Of a stretch of 64,000 nt of DNA, positions 7,534 to 15,171 are shown piece after piece (position 1 is the stretch's first letter; the number at the start of each line of letters is the position of its first letter). The notes below the pieces were generated by a model. The model made no database searches. It saw nothing but the letters and a program-made list of their open reading frames with translations, and was not told the DNA's origin. A program made the position numbers and the translations under genes. Origin of the DNA: Candidatus Nitrosopumilus sp. (GTDB lineage Archaea; Thermoproteota; Nitrososphaeria; Nitrososphaerales; Nitrosopumilaceae); the NCBI GenBank assembly GCA_013215285.1, contig JABSRD010000001.1, positions 641,208-705,207 on the forward strand, written 5' to 3'.

Positions 7534-8646
7534 CTAATCTTTTTTTTCTTCTGGTGTCATTTTTACTATCTTTTCTTTTAATGAAAGATAGTCGTTTCTT
7601 TTAAAAGATAGATTTGGAACATTAAATTCTATTTTATTATTTTTTTCTGAAATAAATAATGATAATTTAGATACATTATCAGATAAAATATTCTCATAAA
7701 AGTAATTTTTACCCTTGTATGGTACTTTAATTCTAAAATTATTCTTTATTTTATTAATTAAAAGAGATGCAACACTATCTTTTAATCGAATATGATAGTT
7801 TTCAGTAATTATAAAATCTAATTTCTTTAATTTAGTGGATTCTAGTAATTGAATTACCGATAAATCAATAATCCATCGAAATAATTCTTGAAAATCATAA
7901 ACTAGAGGCTTTCTTGATGGTAAAACAGAGTGTAAATATCCAATTTCAGGATCTAATCCATAGGAATTTAGTATCTTTCTTATTTCTGATTCTAAAATAG
8001 AGTACCCGTAGTTCAATAATGCGTTTATTTCATCTGATGCGTTATAATTTCGGGCATTTTCTTTGACTTTTCGTGCCTGAAAATTAAATTCTGGTGCAAT
8101 TTCTGCAAATATCGTGCCTAAAGCATCAAAATAGACTTGAGCGATTCTTACCTCGTATGTCATTAAAGATACGAGTGTTTGCTCTCTATCTTTTTTATTT
8201 AAAAAATCTCTTTTTTCTTTTTCAAAACTATCTTTTATTTTAATTAAATTAATTAAATGATAATTTGATAGATTTTTAATTAAATTAAAAGATGAATCTA
8301 TTTTTGAAAATACTAGGTTTTCTGCTATATCATATCTTTTATTTTTTGATAGATATGTTTGATATTGTTTTATCTTTAATTTTCCTGAAACTGGAGAGTC
8401 AGGTAATGTAATTCCAAGTATATTTCCATCCCAATTTAAAATAGTTAATGGAATATTGTGTTTCATTAACCATCTCATACTATCAAATGTGATAAATCCT
8501 GAATGATTATCCAATATTATATTGTCATAGTCTATTTTATGTGGATAAAATTCTAGTGTCTCATCTTTTAATTTGTTAGTTATGATTAATTTTCTTTTTT
8601 CTACCTTAATTGATGTACCAAAACCTGAAATCAATAATGGATTCAT
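7534..8646 (-). CDS. cas1: Casposase (Cas1 family integrase), C-terminus truncated by frameshift
   Basis: This is Cas1, the integrase that joins element ends to target DNA. In casposons it works without Cas2. The protein has 370 residues with an N-terminal beta domain (1-about 95) and a helical catalytic domain. Candidate metal-binding residues are E165 (in LMTYEVRIAQVYFDAL), H239 (GLDPEIGYLHSVLPSRKP) and D251/E254 (YDFQELFRW). The reading frame ends KMTPEEKKD-stop at a run of eight A's. Adding one A would let it continue into a helix-turn-helix tail (see 7439-7533). The start codon overlaps the stop of the winged-helix gene by 4 bases, so the two are cotranscribed. Confidence 0.9.
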   Translation of the reverse strand: MNPLLISGFGTSIKVEKRKLIITNKLKDETLEFYPHKIDYDNIILDNHSGFITFDSMRWLMKHNIPLTILNWDGNILGITLPDSPVSGKLKIKQYQTYLSKNKRYDIAENLVFSKIDSSFNLIKNLSNYHLINLIKIKDSFEKEKRDFLNKKDREQTLVSLMTYEVRIAQVYFDALGTIFAEIAPEFNFQARKVKENARNYNASDEINALLNYGYSILESEIRKILNSYGLDPEIGYLHSVLPSRKPLVYDFQELFRWIIDLSVIQLLESTKLKKLDFIITENYHIRLKDSVASLLINKIKNNFRIKVPYKGKNYFYENILSDNVSKLSLFISEKNNKIEFNVPNLSFKRNDYLSLKEKIVKMTPEEKKD

Positions 8647-9266
8647 TTCTTTAACTCCTTTAATCTAGCATTTACCAGTTTCTTATGATTGATATCTTTA
8701 TGAGCAACAATACTTTCTGTTAATCTTTCATAATCTATTTCAAATGCTAAGACAATCTTTCCTTTCTTTGTTTGATCAAAAGATATTTCTTTTTTATTTA
8801 TTTTAGATAAAATAGATTCATAAATATCTCTCTCATATTGAAAAATATCTTTCTTAGAAAATAGATTCAGTCTCTTTATTTCTTTGGCTAAAAATAGATG
8901 AGATACAATTCCCCAAGAACTTCCATATCCAAATGCTTCTGATAAATGATTATCTGAATAATCAATTCTATACTTGCAATCATTTTCTCGCAAATCTGAT
9001 AGGACATGTCCCAAATACCATATTTGCTTGGCAGTTCCTGCAGTTTTGGAATGATATGATGTATTTTTACCAGTTCCACTTTTTGCAATTTTACCGTCTT
9101 TTCTCATTCTGGTCAGTACGCTAGATAGTCCCGCATCTGATAGGCCTGAAACACGCTTGATTTCAGAATTTTTCATGCTTCCCATGCTCAAAGCAGTCAG
9201 TATTTTATGCTCATTTCGCTCTTTTGTCTCCTTTTGAGTCTTGTATGGTTCTTTTTTTCTAGCCAC
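8643..9266 (-). CDS. Winged-helix DNA-binding protein of the casposon
   Basis: A 207-residue protein with a basic start and a winged helix-turn-helix at residues about 17-70 (KILTALSMGSMKNSEIKRVS, then GLSSVLTRMRKDGKI with the wing GTGKNTSYHS). The remaining 130 residues are helical and charged and are not recognised. It is the first gene of the minus-strand unit and overlaps cas1 by 4 bases. Upstream lies a set of AGTATAG/CTATACT inverted repeats (9271-9304) suited to autorepression. A role in regulation or in binding the element ends is inferred from position. Confidence 0.75.
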   Translation of the reverse strand: MARKKEPYKTQKETKERNEHKILTALSMGSMKNSEIKRVSGLSDAGLSSVLTRMRKDGKIAKSGTGKNTSYHSKTAGTAKQIWYLGHVLSDLRENDCKYRIDYSDNHLSEAFGYGSSWGIVSHLFLAKEIKRLNLFSKKDIFQYERDIYESILSKINKKEISFDQTKKGKIVLAFEIDYERLTESIVAHKDINHKKLVNARLKELKK

Positions 9267-9270
9267 TAAT

Positions 9271-9304
9271 AGTATAGTAAATTGCTATACTATATTACTA
9301 TACT
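9271..9304. promoter_or_regulatory. Inverted-repeat operator candidate, minus-strand casposon promoter
   Basis: AGTATAG (9271-9277) faces CTATACT (9285-9291), a perfect inverted repeat with a 7-base spacer. A third CTATACT follows at 9298-9304, 13 bases after the second. The set starts 5 bases upstream of the winged-helix gene start (9266) and is AT-rich, so it also overlaps the likely TATA box of that promoter. Binding there would block the winged-helix and cas1 genes. Confidence 0.55.
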
Positions 9305-9309
9305 CATCT

Positions 9310-9333
9310 GAGTAAATAAATATCATTTTACTC
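9310..9333. promoter_or_regulatory. Second inverted repeat, plus-strand casposon promoter
   Basis: GAGTAAA (9310-9316) faces TTTACTC (9327-9333) across 10 bases. It ends 19 bases before the ATG of the HTH gene at 9353. Its sequence differs from the AGTATAG set in the same divergent intergenic region, so the two operons of the casposon may be controlled by different proteins. Confidence 0.45.
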
Positions 9334-9352
9334 TCTTAATAATTGAGAATAA

Positions 9353-9847
9353 ATGAAATCACAAAATAAAATAATAAACCCTGATGGACTAACTTCAAAA
9401 CAGTTAGTAAAATATGATGACTCCTTGGAAGTTTTACGTTTAATGAGAAAAGGAACATCATTCAGCAAAGCATCATCCATTGTTGGCGTTTCATCATCTA
9501 TTGCAAAAAGATTCCTTAGTAGTGCTATCTTTAAAAGAAAAAATAGAATTAGACCAAAGAAAAACGACAATCTAATTAGAAAACTTCGAATAAACGAAAA
9601 AGGAAAAGAAGTATTCATTTCAGTTAAAGGAAATAAAAAATCTAGAGTTGTTGCACAGTATTATGGTGCAATAGGTCAGGCAATAGACCAAAATAATCCT
9701 ACAAGGTTACAATCATTTAGAAAAAGAAGAATCAAAGACATTCATGGTAAATTCCATACCTTTGATACAAACCTAGAAAATATTCAAACCATTCTTTTAC
9801 AAAAAGAAGAACCAGAGTTTTTCACAATCTATAGGAGTTCATCATGA
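9353..9847 (+). CDS. Casposon HTH protein
   Basis: A 164-residue very basic protein. Residues 22-60 look like a helix-turn-helix of the resolvase/transposase kind (DSLEVLRLMRKGTSFSKASS, then VGVSSSIAKRFLSSAI), followed by a lysine/arginine-rich middle. The family is known as an accessory protein in thaumarchaeal casposons, but its role (end binding or replication initiation) is not established. Its stop overlaps the HNH gene start by 4 bases (ATGA). Confidence 0.7.
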   Translation: MKSQNKIINPDGLTSKQLVKYDDSLEVLRLMRKGTSFSKASSIVGVSSSIAKRFLSSAIFKRKNRIRPKKNDNLIRKLRINEKGKEVFISVKGNKKSRVVAQYYGAIGQAIDQNNPTRLQSFRKRRIKDIHGKFHTFDTNLENIQTILLQKEEPEFFTIYRSSS

Positions 9848-10170
9848 ATTACTTTGAGGATTCACTTAGATTAGTAGAGGAAAAAAAAATTGAATCAAAC
9901 CTATTAGAATCTCAAGGATACTGTATCATTTGTAGCCATGATGATCCTTTGGATTTAGAGTTTCATCATATTGGTGCAAAATCTAATTCTACTCTAATTG
10001 TATCCTTATGTAGAAATTGTCATGATAGAATATCCAGACGACAACGATATTGGCCTAAGGGATGGTATGATAAATCAAAATCTCAAGATTCTAAAGATAC
10101 CATTGTTCTACGTGGCATATCTGATTTGTTGCGAGTAATTGCAGATGTTCGAGGTACTTCTCTTGCATAA
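9844..10170 (+). CDS. HNH endonuclease of the casposon
   Basis: A 108-residue protein with the HNH layout: CIIC zinc knuckle (residues 28-31), LEFHHIG carrying the catalytic histidine pair (about 39-45), and CRNCHDRI with the second knuckle and the final His (about 57-64). HNH nucleases cut DNA with a single metal ion and are a standard casposon component, possibly used to nick the donor or target. It overlaps the HTH gene by 4 bases and is followed closely by the polymerase gene, so HTH-HNH-polymerase form one operon. Confidence 0.85.
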   Translation: MNYFEDSLRLVEEKKIESNLLESQGYCIICSHDDPLDLEFHHIGAKSNSTLIVSLCRNCHDRISRRQRYWPKGWYDKSKSQDSKDTIVLRGISDLLRVIADVRGTSLA

Positions 10171-10210
10171 GCAAACTATTGCAGTTAGGGCATACACTGT
10201 TCCAAAATCT

Positions 10211-12868
10211 ATGAAAAAACCCCAAAATAATACTCATTTTGAGCCTAAAACTCACTTTGATAGAGTTATCGTATGGGATACTGAAACCACGACTGATCTT
10301 TATCAGAATTTGAAATTTGGTTATTTTGAGATTCTACAACAAGGAATTTTAGAACATACGGGATTGTTCTATGATGAATCATTTGTTTCTCCACGAGAAT
10401 TAGATTCTTTACAATCTGTTTCAAAATCTAATCTCATTCAACTATATTCTATAGATGAATTTAGAGAAATCTTTCTTCGAGAAGTTTATGATTTAGAATC
10501 ATTATGTGTTGGGTTTAACCTTCCATTTGATATTACAAGAATTGCACTAAAATCCACAAATGCCAAAGTAAAAAAGAAAAATGCATTCTCTCTATTATTA
10601 TCTGAGAATTTACACTATCCAAGATTACTTTTAACTCATCAAACAAACACTCTATCATTTATTGCATGGGGTACAACTAAACACTACTCTAAAAACTTTA
10701 AAGGAAATTTTCTTGATCTTAGAACTTTATCCCATGCATTAACTGATACAAAACATACACTAGAATCTGCATGCAAATCATTTGATACTAAATTCAAAAA
10801 ATACAAATCTGCAAAACATGGTAAAATTACTATTCCATATATTCAATATTGTATTAATGATGTAAAATCAACATATTCCTTATACCTTAATGCTAAAGCA
10901 GAATTTGATACATACGGAATAAATATCCCACTCACTCGTGTATACACTCCTGCAACTATAGGTAAACAATTTCTAAAACAACTGGGTATCAAATCATTTA
11001 CTGAGCAAAATCCAAAGTTTTCTCCTGATATGATAGGTCATTTGATGACTGGGTATTTTGGAGGAAGAGTTGAATGTAAAATTAGAAAAACTCCTGTTAA
11101 AGTTGATTTACTTGACTTTCTTTCAATGTATCCCACTGTTTGTACATTACAGAATTTATGGAAATTTGTAATTGCTCAATCAATTACTCAAAAAGATGTC
11201 ACTGATGAAATCATATCATTTGTGGATTCCTTTGAGATTTCTCAAATTCAAGATCCTTCCACTTGGGAGAAACTACAGGTAATGGTACAACTAGTTCCTG
11301 ATGGTGATACCTTGCCAATTCGTGCTAGATTTGGTCAAAAACACGCCTGGAATATTGGGATTTGCAAGATTTCAAGTAATCAACCACTATGGTATTCATT
11401 ATCTGATGTCTTGGCTGCCAAAATGTATGGAAAAACTCCAAAAATTCTCAAGGCAATTAGATTCATTCCAGTTGGAGTTCAAAAGAATCTCAAGGAAATT
11501 GATTTTCATGGAATTCACATTAATCCATATGAAGATGATTTATTCAAAAAACTAATTGAATACAGACAAGAACTCAAAATCAAAAGAGACTCTTGTAATG
11601 ATTCAGATGAATATTCAAAATATGATAGAAAACAACAGGTAATCAAGATTATTACAAATGCAACAAGTTATGGGATATTTGTTGAAATCAACACACTTGA
11701 TGAAACAGAACCAATACTAATTGATGTCTATGGAATTAATCACTTTACTACCAAAAAGAAAAAAATTGAAAAAACTGGATTTATGTTTAATCCTATAATT
11801 GCAATTGCCATTACTTCGGCATCAAGATTACTATTAGCTACAACTGAATGTTTACTAAAATCACATGGTGCTTCCCATGCATACTGTGATACTGATTCTA
11901 TGGCAATTCCTCCAAAATACACCAAAGAAATTCAAGAGTTTTTCAAACCATTGAATCCATATTCTTTTGATGCAGAAATCTTCAAACTAGAAAAATCAAA
12001 TGTTTGGTTTTATGGAATTTCATCTAAACGATATTGTCTGTATACTATCAAAGATGATATCATAACAATTGATTCAAAAAAATACTCTGCCCATGGATTG
12101 GGGCATTTACTTGATCCACTAAAAAATTCCATTACTGAGGATTCAAAATGGCACAAGCAAATTTGGCAGGATATTTTAGAGTTACATCATGGATTTGTTT
12201 CACGTGAATCATTAATTGAGAAATATCAAAGCAAATATACAATCCAACAACTAAGTACATCTACTCCTGTTTTTCTAAGTAGATTTTCAAAATTCAATAA
12301 AGGAAAACCATACTTTGAGCAAATCAAGCCTGGAAACTTTACATTATTGGGGTTTCCTAATCGTACATCTGAGGTTACAGGGGAATCCATCAAACCATTT
12401 GCACCCTATCATAATCCTGCAAAACTTGCAGTTTATGGGGAATTTATTGATTACAACAACAAGGATGGTTCTATGTTGAGAGGGGAACAATACTGGAAAA
12501 CATTTTGGAGTGTCTTTGAGGATTATTTGAGACACCCTGAATCAAAATTTGATGGAGATACTGGAGTATTGGAGAGAAAGGCTGTGTGGATTACTGAAGT
12601 AATTCACATTGGAAAGGAGAGTAATGGATTAGATGAATCAGAAATTTTAGGATTTGATGAGGATAGTTATGTGGAATATTCTGATGTAGACTCTTTAGAG
12701 AAAAAGTTTAGAGAATTAACTCCAAAAATTTTGGAGTTGATGCCAAAAGATGTTGAAGATTTTGGGGTTTCTAAGCAGACTTTATGGAATACAATTCATA
12801 AAATTAGGATTGGACAACTACACAGAATTTCAAATAAAACTAAAATTAAATTACTAGAATTGTTCTAG
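10211..12868 (+). CDS. Casposon family B DNA polymerase
   Basis: A replicative polymerase with intact exonuclease and polymerase motifs. Residues are numbered from the frame-opening Met at 10139: Exo I D47-T-E49, Exo II N127-LPF-D131, Exo III Y237-CIN-D241, motif A DFLSMYP (326-332), motif B K503...N507...Y511G, and motif C YCDTDS (582-587). All catalytic aspartates are present, so it should be active. The last 37 residues (FGVSKQTLWNTIHKIRIGQL and on) look like a helix-turn-helix. I prefer the ATG at 10211, because the one at 10139 lies inside the HNH gene and adds residues unlike the family. Casposon family 1 polymerases are related to protein-primed enzymes. That link is literature-based; no terminal protein was identified here. 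Confidence 0.88.
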   Translation: MKKPQNNTHFEPKTHFDRVIVWDTETTTDLYQNLKFGYFEILQQGILEHTGLFYDESFVSPRELDSLQSVSKSNLIQLYSIDEFREIFLREVYDLESLCVGFNLPFDITRIALKSTNAKVKKKNAFSLLLSENLHYPRLLLTHQTNTLSFIAWGTTKHYSKNFKGNFLDLRTLSHALTDTKHTLESACKSFDTKFKKYKSAKHGKITIPYIQYCINDVKSTYSLYLNAKAEFDTYGINIPLTRVYTPATIGKQFLKQLGIKSFTEQNPKFSPDMIGHLMTGYFGGRVECKIRKTPVKVDLLDFLSMYPTVCTLQNLWKFVIAQSITQKDVTDEIISFVDSFEISQIQDPSTWEKLQVMVQLVPDGDTLPIRARFGQKHAWNIGICKISSNQPLWYSLSDVLAAKMYGKTPKILKAIRFIPVGVQKNLKEIDFHGIHINPYEDDLFKKLIEYRQELKIKRDSCNDSDEYSKYDRKQQVIKIITNATSYGIFVEINTLDETEPILIDVYGINHFTTKKKKIEKTGFMFNPIIAIAITSASRLLLATTECLLKSHGASHAYCDTDSMAIPPKYTKEIQEFFKPLNPYSFDAEIFKLEKSNVWFYGISSKRYCLYTIKDDIITIDSKKYSAHGLGHLLDPLKNSITEDSKWHKQIWQDILELHHGFVSRESLIEKYQSKYTIQQLSTSTPVFLSRFSKFNKGKPYFEQIKPGNFTLLGFPNRTSEVTGESIKPFAPYHNPAKLAVYGEFIDYNNKDGSMLRGEQYWKTFWSVFEDYLRHPESKFDGDTGVLERKAVWITEVIHIGKESNGLDESEILGFDEDSYVEYSDVDSLEKKFRELTPKILELMPKDVEDFGVSKQTLWNTIHKIRIGQLHRISNKTKIKLLELF

Positions 12869-12889
12869 ATTTCATCTATTTTGATCTAA

Positions 12890-13429
12890 TTACCCTGTAC
12901 TAGATGGATCAATCCCAAATGATTTAGCAATCGCGTGAATTTTATCTATTGCATGCATCCACGGCATAAAATCAGTTAGCATTTTTGTTGATAGTGCAGT
13001 TACACTTTGCATAAACGTCCTTTTATCTATATTTTGAAGCATTGTAACAATTTGAGGTCTAAGCCCTGGTTCTGCATTAGCAAAATAATCTAAAATTTTA
13101 CTTGTCATATTTTTATCCTGAGTTTTAATGATGGGTCCTAGAACTTTTTGTAAAAGGTACACTTCCCCCTTATCTGAAATAATATACTCGCCATTAGGAT
13201 TACGTGTTGTAATTATTGTTAACAAACCATTTTTGTAAAGTTCTCCTGACTGAACCCTGAATTTCTCTTCTTCCTGATCAAAGTTTTCTAAATCTATCTT
13301 CATTTTTAACCCACTACACATTCCGGGCATAATTCCCTTCATATTTTGGGGAGCATAGCCATTTTTGGCCAAATAGAAGAACAACCATTTTTGAAAGTCA
13401 GACAATTCTTCATATTTAATTAAAGACAT
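12890..13429 (-). CDS. Putative winged-helix protein of unknown function
   Basis: A 179-residue protein not assigned to a named family. Residues 50-95 have a winged-helix look (SGELYKNGLLTIITTR, then a GEYIISDKGEVYLL wing strand), and the C-terminal half is helical. It lies tail to tail with the casposon polymerase, 21 bases away, and could be casposon cargo or host sequence. A strong inverted repeat sits just upstream of its ATG, which fits an autoregulated DNA-binding protein. Confidence 0.5.
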   Translation of the reverse strand: MSLIKYEELSDFQKWLFFYLAKNGYAPQNMKGIMPGMCSGLKMKIDLENFDQEEEKFRVQSGELYKNGLLTIITTRNPNGEYIISDKGEVYLLQKVLGPIIKTQDKNMTSKILDYFANAEPGLRPQIVTMLQNIDKRTFMQSVTALSTKMLTDFMPWMHAIDKIHAIAKSFGIDPSSTG

Positions 13430-13442
13430 ATCTGAACAGACT

Positions 13443-13482
13443 AAATGTTAAATTAAAACTTTCATGATTTCATTTAACATTT
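13443..13482. promoter_or_regulatory. Perfect 11-bp inverted repeat upstream of the winged-helix gene
   Basis: AAATGTTAAAT (13443-13453) faces ATTTAACATTT (13472-13482) across 18 bases. The first arm starts 14 bases upstream of the start codon of the gene ending at 12890. Two dimer half-sites of this kind covering the promoter suggest an operator. Arms this AT-rich could also overlap the TATA box. Confidence 0.5.
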
Positions 13483-13582
13483 GGTTTTTTTTGGGTTCAA
13501 ATTTGATTACATAGTTGTGATTTTAGCTATAGTTTTCAGAAAGGTCAAATGGGGAGGGCTTGTCTATACCCCAATAGAAACG

Positions 13583-13657
13583 TGCTCCCACCGGGATTTG
13601 AACCCGGGTCTTTGGCTTGAGAAGCCAAAATGCTTAACCGGACTACACTATAGGAGC
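13583..13657 (-). tRNA. tRNA-Glu, anticodon CUC
   Basis: The minus strand folds into a full cloverleaf of 75 bases. The acceptor stem is GCTCCTA with TGGGAGC and discriminator A. The anticodon stem TTGGC/GCCAA holds the loop TTCTCAA (anticodon CTC), and the T arm is CCGGG-TTCAAAT-CCCGG. No CCA is encoded. No intron is needed. The gene's 3' end faces the casposon side of the island, and tRNA 3' ends are common insertion targets. I found no second copy of its 3' end to the left. Confidence 0.95.
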
Positions 13658-13769
13658 TTGATAAAAAACAAATTCAATCTCAATTTAAAGGAAATGCTTT
13701 GACTTTGCATGAATTTGTAAAATTTTGTGAGTTTATTCCTTTATAGAAAATTCATAATTATTCAATTGT

Positions 13770-14654
13770 ATGGACATAAAAAAAATTATTGAGGATCAAA
13801 AATTATCTAATTTTCCAGTTGGGTTAGGTGGTTGTAGAATATCTGATCATTTTTTTGATTCGTGTGGGTATGACGTTGTAGTTTTTGATGAAAAATCTGA
13901 ACCTAAAAAAATTATTAAATTTGAAAATGAATTTGTAATTATTCATCATGCATCCCTCTCTGAAACCAAATCTAAAAAACTACTCCAATATGATAAACTA
14001 CAAATCATTAATGATGAATCATGGGATTTACGGATGTTTTTATCTAAAATCAATGAAAAACGTATTTTATTATTCACTGATCATGCAAAAAACTCGTTAA
14101 TTGAATCTCTATTTTGTTGTCAAAAAACTAAAGAAGCAATAAACAATTCTGATGTTTTTGCTCCATGTTGGCAAAAGTGTGCTTCGTTTTATTTAGCTGA
14201 TGCGATTTCATCTCTAAATTATCAAAAATCAAGTTCATCTCATATGCTTGGATTACTTCGAAAATTAGAGAAAAATCCAATAAATGAACATATTGCAACT
14301 GCCACTCAAACTATTGGAATTGAGAGATCTACTCCAACTTTACTTGATCGAATGTTGAAATCAACAATTGGCTTTTCTGATATGATTGAAAAAAATAATC
14401 ACTCTCAAATTATTAAAGAAAAACATGATTTTTTTATAAAGAATTCAATGCTTTCTGATTGTTATTTTTATTTAGGATATATCAACCGAGATAATTTTGT
14501 ACAAATCAAAGATAATCTAAATAGACAACAAGATCTTATTCATATTCTAAAAGTTGCCTTTGATGTTGAATCTGATTCTAACTTGTTATTGCAACAAGTA
14601 AATCTTGTACAAACATCTTGTAATGCAATACTTGGGATAGTTTCAAATGCGTAG
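13770..14654 (+). CDS. Hypothetical protein, possibly thaumarchaeal-specific
   Basis: A 294-residue soluble protein with no signal peptide or membrane helix. The N-terminal third has an alternating beta/alpha look (GYDVVVFDEKSEPKKIIKF and on). The middle contains several cysteines (FCCQKTK, APCWQKCASFYLADA), and the rest is helical. It could be a nucleotide-binding or nucleotidyltransferase-like fold, but no catalytic motif is clear. It follows the tRNA-Glu gene and stands alone. Function is not recognised. Confidence 0.55.
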   Translation: MDIKKIIEDQKLSNFPVGLGGCRISDHFFDSCGYDVVVFDEKSEPKKIIKFENEFVIIHHASLSETKSKKLLQYDKLQIINDESWDLRMFLSKINEKRILLFTDHAKNSLIESLFCCQKTKEAINNSDVFAPCWQKCASFYLADAISSLNYQKSSSSHMLGLLRKLEKNPINEHIATATQTIGIERSTPTLLDRMLKSTIGFSDMIEKNNHSQIIKEKHDFFIKNSMLSDCYFYLGYINRDNFVQIKDNLNRQQDLIHILKVAFDVESDSNLLLQQVNLVQTSCNAILGIVSNA

Positions 14655-14707
14655 ATTCCTGGTCTCATTCACTAACCTTTTAAAACAAGTACAATTATTG
14701 ACTCATC

Positions 14708-14854
14708 ATGGTAGATCAAGCATGTGGTTGCGAAGCCGATAGTGGCGATCCTGATTACTCTTGTGACTGCGCAATGCAAGGTCATTGTATATGCAGTAAC
14801 GATTGCAAATGTTCAACTGACGTTTGTAAAGAAGCTGTTGGACAAATGTCCTAA
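14708..14854 (+). CDS. Small cysteine-rich (metallothionein-like) protein
   Basis: A 48-residue acidic protein with nine cysteines in CxC and CxxxxxC spacings (C6, C8, C19, C21, C27, C29, C33, C35, C40) and one His26. The pattern, with CxC pairs and hardly any hydrophobic residues, is that of metallothionein-like proteins that hold copper or zinc in thiolate clusters. An ammonia oxidiser relies heavily on copper enzymes, so copper buffering is plausible, but that is inference. An oligo-T region follows, and the next gene is convergent. A longer overlapping ORF in another frame is a shadow. Confidence 0.7.
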   Translation: MVDQACGCEADSGDPDYSCDCAMQGHCICSNDCKCSTDVCKEAVGQMS

Positions 14855-14891
14855 TACAGCAAAATTATATTTTTATTTTTTATTTTTAAGA

Positions 14892-15059
14892 TTAATCGTC
14901 TTCTTGCTCAAAGCCCCAAGATTTTACTAATTCTTTTTGGAACTTGTCTGCTTGTTTTGCATCTAGTGCAAATCCACAATTTTTGTGTGTTGGAACAACT
15001 GCCATTCCATCTAACTTGAATTCTACCTCGTACAAATGGACTTTTGAGCATTCACACAT
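14892..15059 (-). CDS. Small CxC-containing protein
   Basis: A 55-residue protein starting MCECSKVH with a CxC at residues 2-4, a further Cys28 and two histidines (H8, H25). These could form a metal site. The rest is a mixed hydrophobic core (LYEVEFKLDGMAVVP) with a charged helical tail ending in EQEDD. It lies convergent to the nine-cysteine protein. No family is recognised, but the composition and complete frame support a real gene. Confidence 0.55.
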   Translation of the reverse strand: MCECSKVHLYEVEFKLDGMAVVPTHKNCGFALDAKQADKFQKELVKSWGFEQEDD

Positions 15060-15171
15060 ACCTAAATTTTAATAATTTTTCCTCTATATTTGCTTATTTG
15101 CATTGTTCGTTACTACTATTTTCCTAATCTGAATAACGTTTAACTATCTGTTTTGCTATTTTTTTTTAGAT

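Larger units (their letters stand above)
7279..12868. mobile_element. Casposon (family 1 type), boundaries approximate
   Basis: The segment holds a stand-alone cas1 with a winged-helix gene on the minus strand. Divergently, it holds an HTH gene, an HNH nuclease gene and a family B DNA polymerase gene on the plus strand. No cas2, no other cas gene and no CRISPR array is present. This is the gene set described for casposons of Nitrosopumilus, self-synthesising transposons in which Cas1 acts as integrase. I could not find convincing terminal inverted repeats or a target-site duplication by eye. The stated ends are therefore the outer limits of the recognisable genes, and the true ends may lie further out. 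The tRNA-Glu gene at 13583-13657 is a candidate neighbouring target. Confidence 0.85.

Noticed and set aside
10139..10210. N-terminal extension of the casposon polymerase from the ATG at 10139
   Set aside because: It lies within the 3' end of the HNH gene in another frame and adds residues without family similarity. The ATG at 10211 is preferred.
7500..12900. CRISPR array near cas1
   Set aside because: No regularly spaced repeats of 24-40 bases were seen near cas1, and there is no cas2. The cas1 is better explained as a casposase.
7279..13560. Terminal inverted repeats and target-site duplication of the casposon
   Set aside because: I compared 7279-7530 with the reverse complement of 12841-13580 and looked for a second copy of the tRNA-Glu 3' end. 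Only short, weak matches (e.g. TTTTGAT) were found, so no ends are claimed.
13481..13702. 73-residue plus-strand ORF
   Set aside because: It runs through the tRNA-Glu gene on the opposite strand and is not a protein gene.
14724..14930. 68-residue plus-strand ORF
   Set aside because: It is a shifted reading of the nine-cysteine protein gene (14708-14854), whose in-frame cysteine pattern is far more convincing.
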